DNA of 40,012 bases from assembly GCA_002413075.1 (NCBI GenBank), contig DHWG01000138.1, positions 58,092 to 98,103 of the forward strand. Reading direction: 5' to 3'. Numbering within the stretch: the stretch's first letter is position 1; every line of letters starts with the position of its first letter. The notes beneath the pieces were generated by a model that saw only the letters and a program-made list of their open reading frames with translations, was not told the DNA's origin and made no database searches. Both the position numbers and the translations under genes were made by a program. This DNA is from Desulfosporosinus sp. UBA5188. GTDB taxonomy: Bacteria > Bacillota > Desulfitobacteriia > Desulfitobacteriales > Desulfitobacteriaceae. Below, piece after piece: positions 25,596 through 33,604 of this stretch.

Positions 25596-28102
25596 GGGGT
25601 ACTCAGGGACAACTTGTCTTGAATAATTTACAGCGGGCACTTTTGGCTGAAGAGAAACAGGGCTTCACCAATACTGGCGTGATGGGAGGGTTTAATGCCT
25701 TTTTGAGAGGTATTCTCCCTCGATTAGAACAGCTATTTCCAGTCCATGATATGGATTTGCTCAGGGATTTGGCAAAGCAATATTCCACCTGGAGTCCGCT
25801 GAGACGAAGAGAAGCGTTTGCGGAACTTCGTCGCTTCATGCAAGAAATTACGTTGGAGCCTCAAGAAAACCCAGTACAAGATGACCTTCTCATTGAGAAA
25901 CGAGAAGGTCCCGTGAAACCCATAATGCGATATAAACAGGAAATACAGGAAGAGCAAACAACCCTGATAGAAAGACAAGAAAATAAAAGACAATTAGATA
26001 AAGCTCAAGATCCGAGCGTGTTAAAGAGTCAAGAAATCCCTCTGAAAAGGGCCCTGAAAGGATCAAACACGCTTTCTTTGCAAGCAAAGTCTCTACAATA
26101 CTTAAAAGGCGTTGGACCAGAAAGAGCGAAGCAACTTGAAAAGCTCGGTATCCATAATGTGATAGATCTGCTGCAATATTTTCCTCGTCGTTATGAAGAT
26201 CGCCACAAGCAAAAGATTGCGGAGTTGCAAGAGGGTGAAATAGCAACGATTGCTGGGAAAGTGGTCGCAGCAACTATAACCAATGGTAAGCTGAAAGTGG
26301 TTAAGCTGAGTCTTGATCAAGAAGGACGCTTGTTTCAGGCAACCTGGTTTAACCAAATTCATATTCTTAAACAATATCCTGTAGGAACACAAGTGGTTAT
26401 AACAGGAAAGGTTCGTTGGAAACAACAGGTCCCGGAAATACTGGCGACAGATATTGAAAAGGCTCAGGTGAGTGATCTCGTCAATGTCCCTGACCTGGGT
26501 GCGCAAACGATTCTACCTGTTTACCCAGAAACGGCACGTTTATCCTCCAAAGTGATACGAAACTTGATTCAAAGTGTTTTGGCTCAAGTTGACATAGGTT
26601 TTCCAGAGCTACTACCCCAAGAGGACTTGCAGGGATTGATGGAGCGATCCCACGCTCATCGAGACATCCACTTTCCAGAGAATTATACAAGTCTGGCCCA
26701 AGCACGGGAACGTCTGGTCTGGGAGGAAATTCTCTTTTTACAATTAGCCGTCGCAGGGCTCCGTCAGGATATAGAGCGGTTTGGAAGTCCACCCTTATTG
26801 GGGGGAGAGCAACAGATCCGGGATTTTTATGACGCGTTGCCTTTTCTGCTAACAGAAGCTCAACAAAGAGTGATTCGAGAGATATTACAAGACCTAACTA
26901 AACCCCAAGGAATGGCGCGCTTGGTGCAAGGGGATGTCGGTTCTGGAAAAACAGCCGTCGCTATGGTGGCGCTCCTGCGCGCGGTGGGATCAGGGTACCA
27001 AGGGGCCATGATGGCTCCAACAGAGATTTTAGCGGTACAGCATTTTCAATCGCTTGAGAAAATGTTCACCCCTCTGGGAATCTCTGTCGTATGTTTACTA
27101 GGTAGTCAGAGCAAAAGTGTGCGAGGGGAAGCCTTGGCCAAGATTGCGAATGGTGAGGCACAAATCGTTGTAGGGACACATGCCCTAATTCAAGAAACCG
27201 TAGTATTTAAAGCGTTAGGTCTTGCTGTGACCGATGAACAGCATCGCTTTGGTGTACGGCAGCGATCGCTGCTTCAAAGTAAAGGAGAAAGTCCTCACGT
27301 ATTAGTACTGACCGCAACACCAATTCCTCGGACGTTAGCCTTGACCCTCTATGGTGACTTGCAACTATCAGTGCTTGATGAGATGCCGGTTGGGCGCAAA
27401 CCAATAATAACCCGTAAATTGGCAGACCGTGCCCGCCCTAAAATGGAAAAGTTCATGGAGGATCAAATCAAGCTTGGAAGGCAAATTTATGTTGTTTGCC
27501 CCTTGGTGGAAGATTCGGAAACGCTTGATCTCATATCCGCAACACAGCGTGCCACGGACCTAGAACTTAGGTTCCCAAACTGTCACGTTGCCCTTTTGCA
27601 CGGCAGAATGAAGGGCGCAGAAAAAGAAGCAATTATGGCAGCGTTTTACGCAGGTGAGACGGATATTTTGGTCGCTACGACGGTGGTTGAAGTCGGGGTC
27701 AATGTCCCCAATGCCACGGTCATGGTCATCGAATCGGCCGAAAGGTTCGGGCTCGCTCAATTGCATCAGCTTAGAGGAAGGGTTGGTCGAGGTAAAGAAC
27801 AGTCCTACTGCTTCTTGTTGTCAGCAAACCCGTTTAGTCGCCGTTTAGACATTCTCTGTCAGACAGAAGATGGTTTTAAGATTGCTGAAGAAGATATGAG
27901 GTTACGCGGGACGGGTGAACTCTTAGGGACACGGCAACATGGCTTACCAGAATTGCGTCTCGCGGATCTATCTCAAGATGGTCACCTAGTTGAGAAAGCC
28001 TACCAGATGGCACAGAAAGCACTGCAAGACCCGCAAAAATATGCGCTGCTTTTTCAAGAAGTTCGGAGGATGTTCCCACCGCAAAAGGTTGGAATAAGCT
28101 AA
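25592..28102 (+). CDS. recG: ATP-dependent DNA helicase RecG, long N-terminus
   Basis: RecG remodels stalled forks and branch-migrates Holliday junctions. At 836 residues it is about 150 longer than E. coli or B. subtilis RecG (about 690). The extra N-terminus (about 1-165) is helical and charged, with no motif I recognise; the canonical wedge/OB domain begins with LQYLKGVGPERAKQL near 169. The helicase core has GDVGSGKTA near 447, MAPTEILAVQH near 473, DEQHRFG near 548 and TATPIPRTLALT, and the second lobe has VVEVGVNVPNA and QLRGRVGRG. A similar extension is known in Thermotoga RecG. ATG 25592 overlaps sdaAA by four bases; no better start is seen within the extension. Confidence 0.95.
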   Translation: MRGTQGQLVLNNLQRALLAEEKQGFTNTGVMGGFNAFLRGILPRLEQLFPVHDMDLLRDLAKQYSTWSPLRRREAFAELRRFMQEITLEPQENPVQDDLLIEKREGPVKPIMRYKQEIQEEQTTLIERQENKRQLDKAQDPSVLKSQEIPLKRALKGSNTLSLQAKSLQYLKGVGPERAKQLEKLGIHNVIDLLQYFPRRYEDRHKQKIAELQEGEIATIAGKVVAATITNGKLKVVKLSLDQEGRLFQATWFNQIHILKQYPVGTQVVITGKVRWKQQVPEILATDIEKAQVSDLVNVPDLGAQTILPVYPETARLSSKVIRNLIQSVLAQVDIGFPELLPQEDLQGLMERSHAHRDIHFPENYTSLAQARERLVWEEILFLQLAVAGLRQDIERFGSPPLLGGEQQIRDFYDALPFLLTEAQQRVIREILQDLTKPQGMARLVQGDVGSGKTAVAMVALLRAVGSGYQGAMMAPTEILAVQHFQSLEKMFTPLGISVVCLLGSQSKSVRGEALAKIANGEAQIVVGTHALIQETVVFKALGLAVTDEQHRFGVRQRSLLQSKGESPHVLVLTATPIPRTLALTLYGDLQLSVLDEMPVGRKPIITRKLADRARPKMEKFMEDQIKLGRQIYVVCPLVEDSETLDLISATQRATDLELRFPNCHVALLHGRMKGAEKEAIMAAFYAGETDILVATTVVEVGVNVPNATVMVIESAERFGLAQLHQLRGRVGRGKEQSYCFLLSANPFSRRLDILCQTEDGFKIAEEDMRLRGTGELLGTRQHGLPELRLADLSQDGHLVEKAYQMAQKALQDPQKYALLFQEVRRMFPPQKVGIS

Positions 28103-28149
28103 TATTTAAATTCAACTAAAAGGCTTTCGCAGGAAGATTGCAAATAAAA

Positions 28150-28171
28150 AAGATAGCCCTTCGGCTATCTT
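28150..28171 (-). terminator. Terminator of the small membrane-protein gene
   Basis: AAGATAGCC and GGCTATCTT (9-base stem) surround a CTTC loop. On the minus strand it is followed by a T-rich run (TTTTTTATTTG), so it best fits as the terminator of the 28185-28286 gene. It also lies downstream of recG. Confidence 0.75.
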
Positions 28172-28184
28172 AAAATGCTCACAT

Positions 28185-28286
28185 CTATTTCGCCATTCCA
28201 GCGGCAAACCCTGCAAAGACTTGATCTTTCATTAGATATAAAACTCCGATTATGATTAAACCAATGATTAAATTCCTGTTTTTCAC
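28185..28286 (-). CDS. 33-residue single-span membrane protein, unknown function
   Basis: I do not recognise this gene; it rests on its signals. A GTG at 28286 is preceded, six to seven bases upstream, by AGGGGAGAGG. The frame runs 33 codons to TAG, and a terminator stem follows 14 bases later. The product starts MKNRNLIIGLIIIGVLYLM, a positively charged end followed by a hydrophobic segment (6-19), then KDQ and a small-residue tail (AGFAAGMAK). The Lys/Arg-rich N-terminus predicts the N-terminus inside the cell. It sits between recG and gpr, a spore protease gene, and points the same way as gpr. A sporulation role is only a guess. It could also be a toxin-like or regulatory small peptide. 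Confidence 0.65.
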   Translation of the reverse strand: MKNRNLIIGLIIIGVLYLMKDQVFAGFAAGMAK

Positions 28287-28426
28287 GTATTACCTCTCCC
28301 CTTTAATGAACAACCATTTTTTCGAGAACTCATGGAATGGTCATTTCTGCATTCATGACTGTTTGGCAAGCTTCTTGTGTATAATAATAAGGCCATTGAC
28401 AAGTAGAATCAAGTCCGATTATTCCT

Positions 28427-28471
28427 TAAAAATAGGTCAGGTTGGTGATGCACCAACCTGACCTATTTTTA
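28427..28471. terminator. Strong bidirectional terminator after gpr
   Basis: A 21-base perfect stem, TAAAAATAGGTCAGGTTGGTG and its complement, with the three-base loop ATG. A/T runs on both ends make it work in both directions. It lies 13 bases after the gpr stop codon. Confidence 0.92.
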
Positions 28472-28483
28472 TTTGATTTTAGT

Positions 28484-29470
28484 CTATTGTAAATAACGTT
28501 CATAGTCTTTGCGGTCAATTCCAGGGTGAAGACTGATCGCTAAGGCACCGGCAATAATTTTAGCCGATGTCTTTATGAGATCATCGATTTCTTTGGGTGT
28601 CACCATCAGATTTCCTTGGAAAGGGGAAAGCACATCATCAATAATTTTACTGAAAGTTTCCGTTTTTATACCCTTGTATAGTTTATATAAGGCCGGGTTG
28701 GTGACGAATTGTTTAAAAACGCCTTCCACCACGTCATGGGCAATCACAGAGGCGTTGACAACCGTTGGGAGACCGATAGCAATGACTTTACAGCCCACTG
28801 TTTCTTCGTTAATGCCAGCCCGTGGATTACCTACTCCCGAACCAGGATGAATGCCAGTATCAGCGAGCTGAATACTGGTCCCAACCCGTTCGAGGGAACC
28901 AGCGGCAAGGGCATCAATGGCGATCACCAAATCTGGCTTAACATGTTCAACAATACCTCGTATAATTTCTGCGGTTTCAATGCCTGTGATCCCTAATACG
29001 CCTGGGGCAAGGGCGCTGACTTTGCGTAAATTGCCTTTTAATTCTTCCGGGGTGAGCTGAAAAAGGTGGCGGGTAACCATCGTTTTACTAATGACTTGAG
29101 GCCCTAAGGCATCGGGTGTAGCATTCCAGTTCCCTAAGCCAATGATTAATATGCTGGCGTCTTCTTTAAGTTCCATGAGTTTAATTAACTGATCGGCTAG
29201 TGCGTTCGTGATGTCTTCGTGGATATCATAATCATTGGTTCGGATTTCAGGCGCATCAATGGTAACGTATTGTCCTTTGGGTTTATTGATCGCTGCGGAT
29301 CCCTCATCCGTCTCGACGGTAATGGTGGTGACTTTAGCATGTTCGAGATTCTCTACATTCATTAGGACGCCCGGAATTTCCGCCCCGCTTTCACCGCACA
29401 CGAGTTCTTGGGCTTCAACGGCTAAATCAAGTTGCACATTATAGTGGCTATATAGTTCTGATTTTTTCAT
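28484..29470 (-). CDS. gpr: Germination protease GPR
   Basis: GPR is the aspartic-like spore protease that degrades small acid-soluble DNA-binding proteins during germination. The 328-residue zymogen begins MKKSELYSHYNVQLD then LAVEAQE; the known propeptide of 15-16 residues ends just before LAVEA, so this start fits autoprocessing. Other family motifs are TIDAPEIR, GLGNWNATPDALGP, LVIAIDALAAGSLERVG and HPGSGVGN. ATG 29470 follows AAAGGAG; longer frames add implausible sequence. The leader carries a terminator-like hairpin (29507-29532). No rpsT or spoIIP lies beside it. Confidence 0.95.
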   Translation of the reverse strand: MKKSELYSHYNVQLDLAVEAQELVCGESGAEIPGVLMNVENLEHAKVTTITVETDEGSAAINKPKGQYVTIDAPEIRTNDYDIHEDITNALADQLIKLMELKEDASILIIGLGNWNATPDALGPQVISKTMVTRHLFQLTPEELKGNLRKVSALAPGVLGITGIETAEIIRGIVEHVKPDLVIAIDALAAGSLERVGTSIQLADTGIHPGSGVGNPRAGINEETVGCKVIAIGLPTVVNASVIAHDVVEGVFKQFVTNPALYKLYKGIKTETFSKIIDDVLSPFQGNLMVTPKEIDDLIKTSAKIIAGALAISLHPGIDRKDYERYLQ

Positions 29471-29500
29471 GTTCTCTACTCCTTTTGTGACCATATTTAA

Positions 29501-29532
29501 AAAAGTCACTGGGGGTTTATAAGCCCCAGTGA
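29501..29532 (-). terminator. Terminator-like hairpin in the gpr leader
   Basis: On the minus strand TCACTGGGG and CCCCAGTGA form a 9-base GC-rich stem with a 9-base loop, followed by CTTTTTT (29506-29500). It ends about 30 bases before the gpr start codon. No gene lies upstream on this strand, so it appears to sit inside the gpr leader. Confidence 0.75.
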
Positions 29533-29771
29533 TGAGAGAGGAAAAACGAAAGGAAGAGTTGGATGGGGGAAGTGCATTCAATGATTATTCATTAAAAGTA
29601 CGAATCAACGAATGCAAATTTAGTATTGGCTAAAACAAAAATGATATACACGGAAAATTTAGGCAGGTTATTAGTCTTGTTGTGGTATACTTACTAAGAT
29701 TAGACATTCATTATTAAAATATGGTACTGTACAGCATAATAAGCTCTGCTATAATGTAACATGGAGGATTT
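29533..29771. other. Divergent intergenic region gpr/rsmD
   Basis: An AT-rich region holding the gpr promoter, which I could not identify by eye with confidence, and the rsmD promoter at its right end (TATAAT 29750-29755). No small coding region with a ribosome site was found on either strand. Confidence 0.6.
29728..29755 (+). promoter_or_regulatory. Possible promoter of rsmD
   Basis: TATAAT at 29750-29755 lies 16 bases before the rsmD ATG; TGTACA (29728-29733) is the best -35 with a 16-base spacer. Confidence 0.5.
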
Positions 29772-30323
29772 ATGCGGATTATTGCTGGTGAGATGCGTGG
29801 CCGTAAACTAAAGACGGTAGAAGGCCGGCAAACACGCCCGACCTCAGATAAAGTAAAGGGCGCTATTTTTAATATCTTAGGGGATAAGGTCTTGGAGGCT
29901 CGCGTATTAGATCTTTTTTCTGGAACTGGAAACTTGGCGCTCGAAGCAATTTCTCGTGGCTCGCAGGATGCGGTGCTGGTCGAAATGAGTCGTGAAGCAT
30001 ATCAGGTGATACGGAAAAACATTGAACAGATGGGCGTGAACCATAAGGTCAAACTTCGACTGTTGGATGCTTTTAAGTACATAAACACATACCCAGATGA
30101 AGTATTTGACCTTATTTTTCTGGATCCTCCGTATCGTGGGGGACTTGTTTTAAAGGCTATCTCCATGTTAAGGGAACACGATTGTTTGGCCACAGACGGC
30201 GTTATCATCGCTGAAACAGCTAAGGATGAGGAAATAGACGGCGATATCTATCCCTTTGAAATTCGAAAAACAGGGGAATATGGTGATACTAAAGTGTGGT
30301 ATTTACAGAGAGTGGATGTATGA
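29772..30323 (+). CDS. rsmD: 16S rRNA (guanine-966-N2)-methyltransferase
   Basis: RsmD methylates G966 of 16S rRNA. The 183-residue product starts MRIIAGEMRGRKLK, as in nearly all family members. It has TRPTSDKVKGAIFNIL near 22, the SAM site VLDLFSGTGNLALEA near 44, and the catalytic DPPY near 116. ATG 29772 follows TGGAGGA. In most Firmicutes the next gene is coaD (phosphopantetheine adenylyltransferase); here the coiled-coil gene follows instead. Confidence 0.95.
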   Translation: MRIIAGEMRGRKLKTVEGRQTRPTSDKVKGAIFNILGDKVLEARVLDLFSGTGNLALEAISRGSQDAVLVEMSREAYQVIRKNIEQMGVNHKVKLRLLDAFKYINTYPDEVFDLIFLDPPYRGGLVLKAISMLREHDCLATDGVIIAETAKDEEIDGDIYPFEIRKTGEYGDTKVWYLQRVDV

Positions 30324-30340
30324 CGAGAGGGAGGATATAC

Positions 30341-30841
30341 GTGGAAAACGATATTGTGAGTTTGATCAATGAAGTGGAAGAGATTATCGATCATGGGACT
30401 AAAATCCCGATGACGGGGAAAGTTCTAGTGGATGACACAGTAATCTTTGAATTACTGGATCGCATACGTGCAGCCATGCCTGAAGAAATTACGAATGCCA
30501 AATGGGTCTTAAAAGAACGGCAACGAATTTTAGATGAAGCACAAGTCGAAGCTCAGAAACTTATGGAGGTTGGAAAAACCTACGTTGATAAGATGGCCGT
30601 AGAAAATGAAGTCGTTAAGCAGGCTCAGATTTATGGAGAAGACATCGTTCGGAAGGCACAAATATTTGCCCGCGATGTAAAAGTTGGGTCGGTCCAATAT
30701 TCTGATGAAATGCTTCAGCATGTTGAACAGAATTTGTATGAAACGCTTCAATCCCTACGTAAAAACCGTGAAGAATTAAAGGGATTAGCCAAAGAAGACC
30801 GTGAAAGAGCGAGTAAACCTGAAAAAGAGAAGGTTGAATAA
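30341..30841 (+). CDS. Coiled-coil protein resembling AtpF/V-ATPase subunit H
   Basis: I cannot assign a function. The 166-residue product starts at GTG 30341, seven bases after GAGGGAGG; the longer frames from 30296 or 30320 lack such a site and overlap rsmD. It has MTGKVLVDD, then LLDRIRAAMPEEITNAKWVL near 42, followed by a long, charged, helical stretch (about 60-155) predicted to form a coiled coil. Such proteins near rsmD in clostridia are often labelled ATP-synthase b-subunit-like or DivIVA-like; neither is proven. No membrane segment or signal peptide is seen. Context (rsmD before, spore gene ylbJ convergent after) does not settle the role. Confidence 0.8.
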   Translation: MENDIVSLINEVEEIIDHGTKIPMTGKVLVDDTVIFELLDRIRAAMPEEITNAKWVLKERQRILDEAQVEAQKLMEVGKTYVDKMAVENEVVKQAQIYGEDIVRKAQIFARDVKVGSVQYSDEMLQHVEQNLYETLQSLRKNREELKGLAKEDRERASKPEKEKVE

Positions 30842-30871
30842 CGCCCTTCTCTCTAAAAGCGAACGATAAAA

Positions 30872-30900
30872 AAGACTCCCACGAATTGAGTGGGGGTCTT
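30872..30900. terminator. Terminator between the coiled-coil gene and ylbJ
   Basis: AAGACTCCCAC and GTGGGGGTCTT form an 11-base stem (one G-T pair) with a 7-base loop. On the minus strand it is followed by TTTTTT, so it terminates ylbJ; it also faces the convergent plus-strand gene. Confidence 0.85.
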
Positions 30901-30909
30901 AAGGTGTTT

Positions 30910-32061
30910 TTATCTCCTAGGTTGTCGTACTAAGATCACAATTAATAGTAGCGTCATGATACCCATAAACATAAAGGAGCTTGCGTGCCAGGTATTCCAG
31001 AAGATCATTGAGGTACTTGGAACTTGAAGCACAAGGGACGACGTGGGTATATCCGCAAACCTTAGGAAGAGTTGGCTTAGTCCAAGGGCGAGGATGCCTT
31101 GAAGTGCTCGAGCAATCACAAACGGTAAGAAACGTAAATCAGTTTCACTAATAAAACCAGCAACTTGGGCGAACACTGAGAAGCCACTCCAACCCATCAG
31201 GAGGGTTAGAAGGGCCACTTGAACATTAAGCTCAGAAACAGCTTGCATTGTATATTGACATCCTAGGGTCATCTCAAACAGACCATTGAAAAAAGCTTGC
31301 AGTATAGGAAGCGGGATTCCCGTGATCACGATATGGGTTAGAGTCGCTAAAAATATGGTGATATGCCAGATATTTAATAGTCGAAGAATGACAGAAAAGA
31401 AGGCCATAAAACCTGCTACCATGAGTACGGTGGTGATACTCTGGCTAATGGCATCACTGAGGATTTGTCCTATAGCACGATTGTCTTTGCCTTGAGCTTC
31501 TTTCATTTCTTGCCAAGCGCGTTTGAAGGAAGGTAAGCGGTTCGAGTGGGGTGGACCGGGCGTAACACGGTAGAAACGGAAGAGGACACCGACCAACAAA
31601 TTAGCGAGATAGATTGAACCTGCCAGGATGATACCAAGGGTCGGTTTACCTAACATGCCAGAGGCGACGGCACCCAACATAAATCCTGGACTAGGGTTGT
31701 TGGTAAAGGCTAGCAGTCGTTCCCCTTCGACTCGCGTAATTTCTCCAGCTTTACGAAGGCGAGAGGTCAGTACTGCACCCATAGGAAAGCCGGACGTGTA
31801 GCCCATAGCCACGACAAAAGCGGCCTTGCCGGGAAGGCGAAAGACCGGCCGCATGAACGATTCGAGAAGAACCCCCAGGAAATGAACAAATCCTGCCGCC
31901 ATGAGCAGCTCGGAAAGAATAAAGAAGGGGAGCAAAGCAGGGAGGACATATTGCCACCATAAGGCCAACCCTCCACTTGCAGAGATAAGTACATCCTGGG
32001 GATAGACAAACATGCTGAGGGCCAGGAAGCTTAAGACAAAGATTCGGGCAACGGAGGACAT
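30910..32061 (-). CDS. ylbJ: Sporulation integral membrane protein YlbJ
   Basis: YlbJ is a polytopic protein made in the mother cell and needed for spore cortex formation in B. subtilis; its transport function is not known. The 383-residue protein has about eight to ten membrane segments and the family motifs WWQYVLPALLPFFILSELL, MGYTSGFPMGAVLTSRLR, and LLAFTNNPSPGFMLGAVA, within a gate-like Nucleoside-recognition (Gate) domain. I chose ATG 32061, with AAGGAAGGTGAT upstream; ATG 32082 has no site. ylbJ next to rsmD is a conserved pairing, usually with coaD in between. Confidence 0.94.
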   Translation of the reverse strand: MSSVARIFVLSFLALSMFVYPQDVLISASGGLALWWQYVLPALLPFFILSELLMAAGFVHFLGVLLESFMRPVFRLPGKAAFVVAMGYTSGFPMGAVLTSRLRKAGEITRVEGERLLAFTNNPSPGFMLGAVASGMLGKPTLGIILAGSIYLANLLVGVLFRFYRVTPGPPHSNRLPSFKRAWQEMKEAQGKDNRAIGQILSDAISQSITTVLMVAGFMAFFSVILRLLNIWHITIFLATLTHIVITGIPLPILQAFFNGLFEMTLGCQYTMQAVSELNVQVALLTLLMGWSGFSVFAQVAGFISETDLRFLPFVIARALQGILALGLSQLFLRFADIPTSSLVLQVPSTSMIFWNTWHASSFMFMGIMTLLLIVILVRQPRR

Positions 32062-32301
32062 GGACAGATCACCTTCCTTCATAATTTATATGGAAGAATG
32101 CTTGGACTTAGAAGGCATGTGGGGGCGTATTATAATATTGAGGCATTCGCGCAATCTTCTGAAATAAGGAGAATGATGACGTAAGGGTTGAAAAAACCAG
32201 TAATTTTGTGCTACAATTAAAGCGATTTTCCACGAAAATCTTGTAAATAAAACCTGCATTATTAAAAAAGCTTATATTAAAGATTAAAGGGGAATAATTT
32301 A
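32062..32301. other. Divergent intergenic region ylbJ/ackA
   Basis: It holds the ackA promoter (32188-32217) and, at the expected transcript start, a small inverted repeat, GATTTTC (32224-32230) and GAAAATC (32234-32240). For ylbJ, CATATAAAT lies about 15 bases before the longer start on the minus strand and loosely resembles a sigma-E -10 box, but I found no matching -35. Confidence 0.55.
32188..32217 (+). promoter_or_regulatory. Promoter of ackA
   Basis: TTGAAA (32188-32193) and TACAAT (32212-32217) with an 18-base spacer. The start point would be near 32224, at the left arm of a GATTTTC/GAAAATC inverted repeat. Confidence 0.7.
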
Positions 32302-33495
32302 ATGAAAATACTGGTCTTAAACTGTGGAAGTTCTTCACTTAAATATCAGGTGATAGATATGGATACAAGGAATCCAATTGCTAAGGGATTGGTAGAACGT
32401 ATTGGAAATCAGGGTGCGGTACTGACGCATTGTACGGCTTTACAAGAAAAAGAAATTGTTAAAACGGAAATTGAGAATCATACCAAAGCGATTGAGTTGG
32501 TGCTTAAACAATTGGTAGCGCCTGAGACTGGAGCCATTAAAGATTTAAAGGAGATTTATGCCATAGGGCATCGTGTCGTTCACGGAGGCGAGAAATTTGC
32601 GAAATCCGTGATCATCGATGATTCGGTCATGCAAGCGCTCAAGGACTGTATCGAGCTTGCCCCGCTGCACAATCCACCCAATATTGCTGGCATTCAAGCC
32701 TGCCAGAAAATGATGCCTGGTATTCCTCAAGTGGCTGTTTTTGATACGGCGTTTCATCAGACGATGAAACCTTCTAGTTATATTTATGGATTACCTTACG
32801 AGTATTATGAAAAATACGGAATCAGAAAATATGGTTTCCACGGGACCTCACATAAGTATGTGAGTCAACGTGCGGCAATTCTTCTCAAAAAACCAATTGA
32901 AGATCTGAAGATCATTAGCTGTCACTTGGGAAACGGTGCCTCCATTGCAGCCATCCGCGGGGGGCGATCGGTTGAAACGTCCATGGGCTTTACACCTTTG
33001 GATGGACTTTTGATGGGGACGCGCTCAGGGGCCCTAGATCCGGCGGTTGTCACTTACATCATGTGTCGACAAAACTTTACAGTGGATCAAATGAATGATT
33101 TCCTGAATAGTAAATGTGGCGCTCTAGGGGTTTCAGGGATAAGCAGTGATTTTAGAGACATCGAAGTAGCGGCAGAACAAGGTAATATGCGTGCGCAGCT
33201 GGCACTAGATATCTTTGAACATGATGTTAAGCAATTTATTGGTTCATATGCGGCTGTAATGGGCGGGGTCGATGCGCTGATATTTACGGCAGGCGTTGGT
33301 GAAAACTCCGTAAGTATGCGGGCTTCTGTTTGCAAAAATATGAGTTATCTTGGTATCAACCTTGATTTGGAGAAAAACAAGGTGCGCGGCGAAGAAGTGG
33401 ATGTTTCTCAAGCGAACTCACGTTGCAGCGTTCTTGTGATCCCGACCAATGAAGAACTGATGATAGCCTTGGATACCCTTGAATTAACAAAGTAA
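32302..33495 (+). CDS. ackA: Acetate kinase
   Basis: AckA converts acetyl phosphate and ADP to acetate and ATP, the substrate-level ATP step in fermentation and in acetate use. The 397-residue protein has the ASKHA-fold motifs VLNCGSSSLKYQ at the start, VFDTAFHQTM near 148, YGFHGTSHKYVS near 176, and GNGASIAAI near 210. ATG 32302 follows AAAGGGG. The usual partner pta is not next to it. It has its own promoter, and yceD follows from a second promoter. Confidence 0.97.
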   Translation: MKILVLNCGSSSLKYQVIDMDTRNPIAKGLVERIGNQGAVLTHCTALQEKEIVKTEIENHTKAIELVLKQLVAPETGAIKDLKEIYAIGHRVVHGGEKFAKSVIIDDSVMQALKDCIELAPLHNPPNIAGIQACQKMMPGIPQVAVFDTAFHQTMKPSSYIYGLPYEYYEKYGIRKYGFHGTSHKYVSQRAAILLKKPIEDLKIISCHLGNGASIAAIRGGRSVETSMGFTPLDGLLMGTRSGALDPAVVTYIMCRQNFTVDQMNDFLNSKCGALGVSGISSDFRDIEVAAEQGNMRAQLALDIFEHDVKQFIGSYAAVMGGVDALIFTAGVGENSVSMRASVCKNMSYLGINLDLEKNKVRGEEVDVSQANSRCSVLVIPTNEELMIALDTLELTK

Positions 33496-33549
33496 GTTCA
33501 CGAAGTAGCGTGCTCCTACCTTGGATCATGCCCTTGTAAAGAGTTCTCC

Positions 33550-33578
33550 TTGACAAAGAAAAATGTGCGAACTATAAT
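33550..33578 (+). promoter_or_regulatory. Consensus sigma-A promoter of yceD-rpmF
   Basis: TTGACA (33550-33555) and TATAAT (33573-33578) with exactly 17 bases between: a full consensus promoter, fitting strong expression of a ribosomal-protein transcript. Confidence 0.92.
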
Positions 33579-33604
33579 AGTGGATGTGTATTGGGGTGGA
33601 TAGT

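Noticed and set aside
28252..28461. 69-residue open frame on the plus strand
   Set aside because: It is antisense to the small membrane-protein gene and ends in the gpr terminator; no ribosome site.
28380..28471. Possible small RNA from a TATAAT box to the terminator, plus strand
   Set aside because: No acceptable -35 and no conserved structure apart from the terminator, which is explained by gpr.
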